From: Saprospiraceae bacterium
GTDB taxonomy: Bacteria; Bacteroidota; Bacteroidia; Chitinophagales; Saprospiraceae
Assembly: GCA_013361075.1 (NCBI GenBank)
Contig: JABWAJ010000439.1
Location: 1-5,053, forward strand
Length of the DNA: 5,053 nt
Reading direction: 5' to 3'
Below are positions 1 through 5,053 of this stretch, piece after piece. The translations under genes and the position numbers were made by a program. Below the pieces are notes generated by a model that saw only the letters and a program-made list of their open reading frames with translations, was not told the DNA's origin and searched no databases. Each line of letters begins with the position of its first letter. Position 1 is the stretch's first letter.

Positions 1-255
1 ATACAGCGGCGTAACAAACACAATATCCGTGGCCACAAGGGTCGCATCAAATAAAGTTTTTTCACTTCCGACTGGTTGCGGATACACCCCGACAGAGTGA
101 CGGATGTCTTCAAAAGGCGGCATTGGCAGATCGAGCAGGTGCAGCCACTCCGCCTGTGCATCGGCGGGCAGGTGCAGGGCTGCCTGGCGGGCAAGCTGTT
201 CTGAATTGCCGTCGCGGCGGCCACTGCCTAAAATAAAAAGGAAATTGCGTTGCAT
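1..255 (-). CDS. Flavodoxin-fold NAD(P)H-dependent oxidoreductase, N-terminal part (gene runs off the left edge)
   Basis: The first 85 codons are present and the frame is still open at base 1, so the C-terminal part lies outside. The protein opens with a hydrophobic beta strand (FLFILG) followed by GSGRRDGNSEQLA at residues 10-22, which is the phosphate-binding loop pattern (GSxRxxGNTxxLA) of the NADPH-dependent FMN reductase / flavodoxin-like family. DLPMPPFED at 42-50 and TDIVFVTPLY at 76-85 match the next conserved stretches of that fold (the latter usually continues as PxYW). By family, it would bind FMN and reduce a quinone, flavin or other small acceptor with NAD(P)H in the cytoplasm; the substrate cannot be read from this part. 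The ATG at 255-253 is well supported: an in-frame TAA sits 24 bases upstream (277-279) with no start codon between. The leader is A/T-rich and has no Shine-Dalgarno sequence. This stretch is GC-rich compared with the cytochrome and unrecognised genes. Confidence 0.85.
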   Translation of the reverse strand, partial: MQRNFLFILGSGRRDGNSEQLARQAALHLPADAQAEWLHLLDLPMPPFEDIRHSVGVYPQPVGSEKTLFDATLVATDIVFVTPLY

Positions 256-460
256 ATTATTTGTGCTAATCGATTGTTAAATTGTGGGTTTCGATTTCTC
301 CGCCAGGTCTTTGACAAACAACAAAAAGGTGCCTGCTGCCATTTGGAGCAATTAAGATTGGTCAGTGAAAGAAAAATCCAATTAACGCCTGACAGGAGGA
401 AAAGATCAATGGATACCGGCGAATTTATTCCTGCACCCAAATGTCGTCCTGCCCGGGTCT
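256..460. other. Intergenic gap between ureohydrolase and flavodoxin-like gene
   Basis: These 205 bases separate the stop of the ureohydrolase from the start of the flavodoxin-like gene, both on the minus strand. I see no strong hairpin with a T-run that would serve as a terminator, and no clear Bacteroidota promoter (TTTG then TAnnTTTG about 20 bases later) reading left. An 8-base palindrome AATCGATT lies at 268-275, just before the flavodoxin-like start; it could be chance. The size of the gap suggests that the flavodoxin-like gene has its own promoter, but that is inference. Confidence 0.5.
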
Positions 461-1258
461 TTATTGATCATTCATCAAATCAATCAACTCCTTCATTAAT
501 TTATACCCCACCATAGCGGTCATGTGGTGAACATCCCTGACCGGATTGTATTCCACGAGGTCTGCACCGACTACCTCGACCGGGATGTTTTGGAGGATGT
601 GCAGCAGTTCCCGCATCGTCATCCCGCCTGGTTCGTGGTGCGAAATGCCGGGAGCAAAAGCCGGATCAAGGACGTCAATGTCTAAAGAAATGTAGAGCGG
701 AGCTTGCAAAGTTTTTAGAAAATCAAAGCTGAAGTCTTTCATCTCTATGCTTCGCACCCCGAATCGCTGTACTTGTTCGCGTTGATGGGCATTAAAAGTG
801 CGGACCCCGACCTGGGTCAGCGAGTTGATTTTTCCCGTTTCCATCAATCGGGCAAACGGCGACGCATGGGAGTAGGGGTTGTTGTCAAAATTATCGTATA
901 AATCGCCGTGGGCATCCAAATGCAGGATGTTGAGGCTTGGGAAATGATCGGAAAAAGCATCAATGACGGGGTAACTGATGGAATGATCACCACCAATGGA
1001 CAGGATTTTATGGCCGTCTCTCAACAAGGCAGCAATGGCATTTTTGATGGTTGCAAATGCTCTTTCCGGCCTGGCATCTTCAAAAAAAAGATCTCCTTCG
1101 TCTTCATAGGTGAGCCCTTCTTTGATTTCAAGCCCTTTTTCAGAAAAAGCATTGGCAGAACCTTCCCTGTCCATAAGGCGGATGCGCGCCGGAGCCAAAG
1201 CCGGGCCTTTCAGAAAGGAAGAATTGTTGTCGTAAGGAATTCCAAGAAGTTTGATCAT
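461..1258 (-). CDS. Arginase/agmatinase-family ureohydrolase (binuclear manganese)
   Basis: A complete 265-residue cytoplasmic enzyme of the ureohydrolase superfamily, which hydrolyses a guanidino group to urea plus an amine. All signature motifs are intact: GGDHS at 89-93 (metal ligand H92), DAHGD at 115-119 (D115, H117, D119), the SLDIDVLDPAFAPG stretch at 191-204 (D193, D195), and E236 in DLVEYNP, where the family has its guanidinium-contacting glutamate. The segment YSHASPFARLME at 129-140, together with EPGG at 209-212 and MTAMV at 246-250, resembles agmatinases and the plant-type arginase/agmatinase group more than animal or Bacillus arginases, which have a SGNLHG-type loop there. Substrate could therefore be agmatine (putrescine synthesis), arginine, or both. 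No arginine decarboxylase or other polyamine gene is in view. The ATG at 1258 follows the cytochrome stop by 8 bases, so the two genes are probably cotranscribed. Family assignment is firm; substrate is not. Confidence 0.93.
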   Translation of the reverse strand: MIKLLGIPYDNNSSFLKGPALAPARIRLMDREGSANAFSEKGLEIKEGLTYEDEGDLFFEDARPERAFATIKNAIAALLRDGHKILSIGGDHSISYPVIDAFSDHFPSLNILHLDAHGDLYDNFDNNPYSHASPFARLMETGKINSLTQVGVRTFNAHQREQVQRFGVRSIEMKDFSFDFLKTLQAPLYISLDIDVLDPAFAPGISHHEPGGMTMRELLHILQNIPVEVVGADLVEYNPVRDVHHMTAMVGYKLMKELIDLMNDQ

Positions 1259-1266
1259 TGTTAAAA

Positions 1267-2523
1267 CTAGAATTTTGAAATCCGGCTTTGGAATTCAGTT
1301 TCTGTAATTGTTTTGAACTGTAAATTCAGATCATTTTTCTTTTTAATTTTTGTATGATGCTCAATATACTTTCTTTTTCCATTTTTCTCTTTGGTGAAAG
1401 CCAGGATAATGACAGGGTCGCCTAAAGGTAAATTTACGCTGTTCATACTGGCAGTTCTTGCCATTGTGTAACCATTCTGATACTTAAAAAGGGGGAAATA
1501 AACCATGTAGTTGTCAAATATAACATAGACTTCGCCATCTTCGGGGATTTTTACAACAAAAGGGCTGACAACGTCTTTGAAATTAAGAAAATAATCGCAA
1601 TTAATCCATTGGTTGTTGTTTATTTTAAAATCATAGTAAAAAGTATCAATAAAATTATTTTCATTAAAAACAATTGCAGAATAATTGCACTCCTTTGGAT
1701 CTGCCCGGGCATAAGTTTTACCAGCCGTGCATAAATTTCTCCTGTAGCTTTCGTTGTAAATGTAATCGTAGATTTGGTTGATTTCCAAATCGGACAGAAA
1801 ATCAAAATCTGGCATAACATTAGGCTTGTAATATGCCCAGTTGCAAAGTGCCAGGGTATCGCCATCTTTGGTCATTTGTTGGGATTTTTTGGTGTATTTG
1901 ATCAACCAATCCCTTGGTCTTTTATTTTCTCCGACTTCAATACAAGCTAATGCAGGCCCGGTCACATCCCTGTCCAATTCTTTGGAATGGCAAGCGGTAC
2001 AATTTTTTGAAAAAAGATTTGCCCCGTTCTGCAGACTGACTAAGAGGTTCTCATTTGATGGAGATGAAAGGAAGTTCCAATGCATCTCACCGCCATCAAA
2101 ATCGGCAGTAAAGATTTTTATTTCCGGGTTTAAGCCCTGGGCAGGCATTTTTACTGTAATTGGACAATCCGGATTAATGCTGAACTCTGGCCTGGTAAAT
2201 ACCCGAATCATGCCAGCCGATTCGAGTAGCCTGCCATCAGAGGCTACTGTAGGGATTCCGCTCCTGATTAAGTCACCTTTGTTGGTGGTTTCCTGCACAC
2301 TGATTTCGATTTCTTTGCCTGCAGCATCCGGAAATGTATTCGAACAAAATTTCAGCAAAGTTCCTGATTTGGTAGACAGGGTAGTGTCTTCCCCTGCATT
2401 GATTTTGAAAACCTGTTTTGCGATGTTGCCAGGGTTGAATTCGCCAAAAGAGGATTGGGTTTCCAGCTTGCACCCCTGTACAATCATTAAGGCGATACCA
2501 ATGCAGGGTAATAATTTTTTCAT
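1267..2523 (-). CDS. Cytochrome c-domain lipoprotein with Bacteroidota-type flanking domains
   Basis: A 418-residue protein starting with a short lipoprotein signal peptide (MKKLL, hydrophobic core, VQGC) whose lipidated residue would be C18, so it should be anchored in the envelope. Residues about 40-150 (GTLLKF..NTFPDAAGKEIEISVQE, LLESAGMIRVFTRP) resemble a beta-rich domain frequent in Bacteroidota surface proteins. Residues about 163-257 form a class I cytochrome c domain with one haem site, CTACH at 175-179 (bases 1987-2001), a TGPAL segment at 188-192, and a likely axial methionine M237 in KPNVMPDF, followed by the typical final helix LSDLEINQIYDYI. Residues about 280-418 contain QWINCDYF, reminiscent of a WINCDRF-type C-terminal domain that often accompanies the N-terminal one. 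One haem suggests electron transfer or sensing rather than multi-electron catalysis; partner unknown. The coding region is strikingly AT-rich. It starts 98 bases after the previous gene and ends 8 bases before the ureohydrolase. Confidence 0.88.
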   Translation of the reverse strand: MKKLLPCIGIALMIVQGCKLETQSSFGEFNPGNIAKQVFKINAGEDTTLSTKSGTLLKFCSNTFPDAAGKEIEISVQETTNKGDLIRSGIPTVASDGRLLESAGMIRVFTRPEFSINPDCPITVKMPAQGLNPEIKIFTADFDGGEMHWNFLSSPSNENLLVSLQNGANLFSKNCTACHSKELDRDVTGPALACIEVGENKRPRDWLIKYTKKSQQMTKDGDTLALCNWAYYKPNVMPDFDFLSDLEINQIYDYIYNESYRRNLCTAGKTYARADPKECNYSAIVFNENNFIDTFYYDFKINNNQWINCDYFLNFKDVVSPFVVKIPEDGEVYVIFDNYMVYFPLFKYQNGYTMARTASMNSVNLPLGDPVIILAFTKEKNGKRKYIEHHTKIKKKNDLNLQFKTITETEFQSRISKF

Positions 2524-2537
2524 TGGTGCTGATTTTT

Positions 2538-2605
2538 GGTTAAATATTGTTCATTAGACTTGTTTGAATCCTTTTACAGAAGGATTTTTATACCAATATT
2601 TTGCC
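2538..2605. repeat. Nested inverted repeat in the gap before the cytochrome lipoprotein gene
   Basis: The 98-base gap 2524-2621 contains two nested inverted repeats. The outer arms are AAATATTG (2542-2549) and CAATATTT (2594-2601), a perfect 8-base match that extends outward to GG (2538-2539) and CC (2604-2605) across two non-Watson-Crick positions. The inner arms are AATCCTT (2567-2573) and AAGGATT (2580-2586) around a 6-base loop. The internal loops are uneven (17 and 7 bases). On the minus-strand transcript it would fold in the leader of the cytochrome gene, ending about 15 bases before the start codon. The inner hairpin has no T-run after it in that direction, so it is not a normal terminator there; on the plus strand a short T-run follows, which is weak. 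It may be an operator, leader structure, RNA processing site, or a chance fold in AT-rich DNA. Confidence 0.5.
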
Positions 2606-2621
2606 CTGATAGTCATGTGAT

Positions 2622-3104
2622 TTACGCTTTAGTTTTCTGGGTTTTCCGTTCTTCGTAATCTTTTAAAAGTAAAGTTAGTAGTTCAATTTTTTGATGGTCT
2701 GAAGAATTGATTTCGCGAAGATGATCATACAAAAAGGTGATGTCACGAAATTGTATATCCGTGGTAATCCTTCCTTTTAAAAGCGTATTGTCAATTCTTT
2801 TAAAAAAGCTTTTGAATGTGTCAAAATCGCAATTTGTTTTTGTTTTTAAATAGGTGTAAAAATTCAGATCAATTGATTCCCGATAAGGGGCCGTTAAATC
2901 AGCAAACCATTGTTTTAGCTTTGACAGTTGCCCTTTTTTGAATTGCTCCTCTACAGCTATTTTTAAATAATTAAAATAGGCATTTGAGTCAAATTCAGGC
3001 GTTTTAATCCTGCCAATTTCGCTACTAAGCGAATAGTCAATGGTCGCAATTAAGAGGTCGCGGTATTTGATCAACTCGGTAGCTTTGTCGGCTTTATTTT
3101 TCAT
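2622..3104 (-). CDS. Unrecognised helical protein, 160 residues
   Basis: I do not recognise this protein. It has no signal peptide or membrane segment, so it is probably cytoplasmic. It looks mostly alpha-helical and is rich in lysine, aspartate, glutamate and aromatic residues, with a single cysteine (C92, in NCDF). Notable stretches are EEQFKKGQLSKLKQWFADLT at about 52-71, FKSFFKRIDNTLLKGR at 87-102, and a charged lysine-rich tail. I prefer the ATG at 3104-3102 over the in-frame TTG two codons upstream at 3110; either way the gene begins inside the end of the Dabb lipoprotein gene (11-base overlap from the ATG), which suggests translational coupling. Its composition is very AT-rich: the 60-base line at 2821 is 25% and that at 2941 30% G+C. 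The long open frame, overlap with the upstream gene and coding-like protein composition support a real gene. No function is proposed. Confidence 0.72.
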   Translation of the reverse strand: MKNKADKATELIKYRDLLIATIDYSLSSEIGRIKTPEFDSNAYFNYLKIAVEEQFKKGQLSKLKQWFADLTAPYRESIDLNFYTYLKTKTNCDFDTFKSFFKRIDNTLLKGRITTDIQFRDITFLYDHLREINSSDHQKIELLTLLLKDYEERKTQKTKA

Positions 3105-3546
3105 TGCCAAGGACTATCGAATCATAAACCACAACCTTCTCCCACAACTCTTTGCATTCCTCAATAAATTTCAAATGCACCGGCTCCTCCTGATACTTAT
3201 CCTGGTCTTCTTTTGAATCAAAAGTTACCACCAGACTATAAGAGTAGGAACTGTCAATAACCGGTCGGCTGGTAGGAGCGGGTGTGCCAATGTGCGAAGA
3301 CCGGACATAGGCGGATTGCTGAATGAAGGCTTTTATAGAAGCTTCAAACTTTTTCCGGGCCTCCAGGTTTTCCGGCTCTTTTAACCAGAAATAGACGGCG
3401 TGGACAAAAGGTTCTTTCATGTCAGTAGATTTTTTTGTTGCAGGCAATTGTTCAGACGGCATCGCCGGACTGTCTTTTTTTGCCTCTGTACAGGAAAACA
3501 GCAGGCCAAACATAAGCAAGGAGCAGCAAAAAGTTGATTTTTTCAT
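3094..3546 (-). CDS. Dabb-domain (stress-responsive A/B barrel) lipoprotein
   Basis: A 150-residue protein with a lipoprotein signal peptide: a lysine start, a hydrophobic core and LFSC, giving lipidated C19. After a linker of about 25 residues rich in K, S and P, residues about 46-145 match the stress-responsive alpha/beta barrel (Dabb) domain: FVHAVYFWLK at 47-56, HIGTPAPTSRP at 85-95, SYSYSLVVTFDS at 100-111, and YQEEPVHLKFIEE at 118-130, ending in KVVVYDS. Dabb domains form dimeric ferredoxin-like barrels; a few are enzymes, but most have no known reaction, and H49 and H124 sit at positions commonly conserved in the family. An exported, lipid-anchored Dabb protein would act in the periplasm or at the membrane. 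Its start lies 40 bases downstream of the GH10 stop codon, and its end overlaps the next gene by 11 bases. G+C is intermediate between the flanks and the AT-rich block. Confidence 0.87.
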   Translation of the reverse strand: MKKSTFCCSLLMFGLLFSCTEAKKDSPAMPSEQLPATKKSTDMKEPFVHAVYFWLKEPENLEARKKFEASIKAFIQQSAYVRSSHIGTPAPTSRPVIDSSYSYSLVVTFDSKEDQDKYQEEPVHLKFIEECKELWEKVVVYDSIVLGNEK

Positions 3547-3585
3547 GGATATGAATGCTTTTTATGCAATAATGTAATGCTCAGA

Positions 3586-5053
3586 TTATTCGATGATTAA
3601 TTTTTCCCGGCGCACTTTTCCGGCTTGCTCCACCACGAGCAGGTAACCCCCGGCGGGCAATTCCCCCAATTCCAGGCGACCGGCTTCGAACTGTGATTTT
3701 TTTAACTGCCCCTGCGCATCGTAAAGGCGTACCTCGATGGGGGCGTCTATGGCCGATTCAATGAATACCGCACCGTTGGCAGGATTGGGGAAAATGCGAA
3801 GCGGATTGGAGGTTGAGGCGGTTTCCCGCGCATCGGTGACAATAAACTGCATCGGGTGTATCAGGTCTTCTGCCAGCCAAACTGTGTCTTTTAAGACCTG
3901 GCCGTCGTGTTCCACGGTGATTTCGTATTGCCCTTTAAAACCCCGAATTGATGCAACGCCGTTTGCAGCAGTGATGGCATACGCGTCCGTCCACCACTCA
4001 TTAAAAACCAAATCTAAAAAAACTTCACCCGAAGGCTTCAGCGACCAATCCTGACGGAAAATCGGAGCATCGTCATGCCAGTGCGCGCCGTCCCAGAAGC
4101 CCCACATCAGGAACGCATCGGTACTGGGGTGGCTGAAAACCATGGTCAGAAAATCACGCAGGTAATTAGCGGCTACCTGTTCGCCCGCGTCGGTATTGAT
4201 GTCGTATTCGGTAATTTTTGCGCGCAGGCCGAACGATTGATGAAAATCTTCGAGGATGTCGTATACTTTATAAATAGAGGTTGGAAATGCACCGATATGC
4301 CCTTGAAAACCAATGCCATCTATATCGCCGCCGCTGGCAAGGATCTCCGAAATGAAGCTTTTGTAGCGGTCGTAGATTTCTCCGCTGCTGTTGTTCTGGC
4401 TGATGGTGACGTAATCGTTGAGCCAGGTGCCCACTCCCGGGTCAATTTCTTTGACTTTTTTAAAAATGTCAGCGTAGAGTTCCCTGCCGGTGGTATAGCC
4501 AGGTTGCCCCTCAAATGCGTTTTCGAGATCGCGGTTATAAGTGATCTCATTCAAAACATCCCATTCGCGCACCACGTCTGAAAGTCCGGGGAAGGTCAGT
4601 GCCGTTTGCAAACGCCCGTCAATGCGATTTTTGAGATAGGGGGGACTGTTGAGGTTGTTGCAAAGGTCTTCCGGGAGATAGGTACAGCCCGGCCAGACTA
4701 AGGTATGGCCCCGTACCCGGATGCCCTGGTCCATTAACCATTGCGCAGCATTGGCCACATTTTCAGGCGGACCAAACCACTGTTCCTCCCAACTATCCCA
4801 TTTTAAGTCGTTTTCAAAAACCACTTCATTAAATCCATGTCCTTGTCCATCGAGGTCGAGGATTTTATTTTGGTACACATTGTCCTGGCAGGGATTGCCG
4901 GCAAGGCGACAACCGGTGACTGCCGAGCCAAATCCATAAGCATGTTTCAACATGCGCGCCTGCACCTCCGCATTGGCAATGGACTCATTGTCGGGGCCGG
5001 TAACCACCACTGTCAGATCAGCTTTCCGGATTTGTTCGATGCGATCGGCGGCA
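3586..5053 (-). CDS. GH10 endo-xylanase-family glycoside hydrolase with T9SS sorting domain, 5' end beyond the right edge
   Basis: The frame is open to the right edge (first full codon 5052-5050), giving 488 visible residues; the true start is outside, and the GTG at 5010 is internal to a conserved segment (ADRIEQIRKADLT precedes it). GH10 hallmarks, numbered from the edge: FENDLKW at 79-85 (subsite residues E80, N81, K84), RGHTLVW at 114-120, WDVLNE at 164-169 with acid/base E169 (codon 4546-4548), IGFQGHIG at 247-254, and ITEYD at 280-284 with nucleophile E282 (codon 4207-4209), then the WGFWDG loop near 317. Both catalytic glutamates are present, so it is probably active on xylan or a related beta-1,4-glycan. 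A small beta-rich region at about 355-405 follows, then a T9SS type A sorting domain from about 416 to the end (RIFPNPANG, LPAGGYLLVVE, REKLIIE), implying secretion or cell-surface attachment. After HTLVW this protein has PGC where classical xylanases have HSQ. The exact polysaccharide specificity is inferred. Confidence 0.93.
   Translation of the reverse strand, partial: AADRIEQIRKADLTVVVTGPDNESIANAEVQARMLKHAYGFGSAVTGCRLAGNPCQDNVYQNKILDLDGQGHGFNEVVFENDLKWDSWEEQWFGPPENVANAAQWLMDQGIRVRGHTLVWPGCTYLPEDLCNNLNSPPYLKNRIDGRLQTALTFPGLSDVVREWDVLNEITYNRDLENAFEGQPGYTTGRELYADIFKKVKEIDPGVGTWLNDYVTISQNNSSGEIYDRYKSFISEILASGGDIDGIGFQGHIGAFPTSIYKVYDILEDFHQSFGLRAKITEYDINTDAGEQVAANYLRDFLTMVFSHPSTDAFLMWGFWDGAHWHDDAPIFRQDWSLKPSGEVFLDLVFNEWWTDAYAITAANGVASIRGFKGQYEITVEHDGQVLKDTVWLAEDLIHPMQFIVTDARETASTSNPLRIFPNPANGAVFIESAIDAPIEVRLYDAQGQLKKSQFEAGRLELGELPAGGYLLVVEQAGKVRREKLIIE

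Noticed and set aside
256..330. Bacteroidota promoter ahead of the flavodoxin-like gene
   Set aside because: A TTTG is present on the minus strand, but no TAnnTTTG element follows at the expected distance.
228..440. 70-codon minus-strand open frame across the gap
   Set aside because: It overlaps the start of the flavodoxin-like gene in another frame and its protein has no family features.
250..516. 88-codon plus-strand open frame covering the gap and the ureohydrolase end
   Set aside because: It starts from TTG inside the flavodoxin-like gene's first codons, has no recognisable domain, and runs antisense into the ureohydrolase. Only the short ATG portion is worth noting, and that weakly.
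1841..2557. 238-codon plus-strand open frame opposite the cytochrome gene
   Set aside because: It is a shadow of the minus-strand gene, which has a signal peptide, a haem motif and recognisable domains; the antisense product shows none.
2567..2589. Inner hairpin as a rho-independent terminator
   Set aside because: All genes read on the minus strand, where no T-run follows the stem; on the plus strand the stem is AT-rich, the T-run is short and no gene ends there.
3547..3585. Three ATGC copies in the 39-base gap between the GH10 and Dabb genes
   Set aside because: The copies are unevenly spaced (9 and 13 bases) and only four bases long, which is within chance.
4075..4581. 168-codon plus-strand open frame inside the GH10 gene
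   Set aside because: It lies antisense to the catalytic domain, where the minus frame carries both catalytic glutamates and family motifs.
5008..5010. GTG as the start of the GH10 protein
   Set aside because: The frame continues upstream to the window edge through a GH10-associated segment (ADRIEQIRKADLT), so this codon is internal and the start lies outside.

Overview
The window looks like chromosome from a member of the Bacteroidota. Three things point there: a GH10 protein ending in a type IX secretion (T9SS) type A sorting domain, two lipoproteins with Bacteroidota-style signal peptides, and A/T-rich leaders without a Shine-Dalgarno sequence in front of the genes. The mix of a T9SS xylanase, a cytochrome c lipoprotein with N- and C-terminal domains typical of the phylum, and moderate GC would suit the Saprospiria/Lewinella-Haliscomenobacter side of the phylum, but that placement is a guess.

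All six supported genes are on the minus strand, so transcription runs from right to left. In that order they are: a GH10 glycoside hydrolase cut by the right edge (3586-5053); a small lipoprotein with a stress-responsive A/B-barrel (Dabb) domain (3094-3546); an unrecognised 160-residue protein that overlaps it by 11 bases (2622-3104); a 98-base gap holding a nested inverted repeat; a cytochrome c lipoprotein (1267-2523); an arginase/agmatinase-family ureohydrolase starting 8 bases after it (461-1258); a 205-base gap with nothing definite; and the N-terminal 85 codons of a flavodoxin-fold NAD(P)H-dependent oxidoreductase cut by the left edge (1-255).

The spacing (39, -11, 98 and 8 bases) would allow the GH10 gene through the ureohydrolase to be one transcript, or two if the 98-base gap contains a promoter or processing site. 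Their products do not form an obvious pathway. The GH10 protein is probably an extracellular or surface xylanase, the Dabb and cytochrome proteins are envelope lipoproteins, and the ureohydrolase and flavodoxin-like protein should be cytoplasmic. The most notable pattern is compositional: the cytochrome and the unrecognised gene form an AT-rich block (sampled 60-base lines at 15-30% G+C) between GC-richer neighbours (sampled lines at 62-68%). I see no tRNA, rRNA, CRISPR array, insertion sequence or clear defence system. I do not see convincing evidence of a new multi-gene system; the best leads are the unrecognised protein, the architecture of the cytochrome lipoprotein, and the nested palindrome between them.
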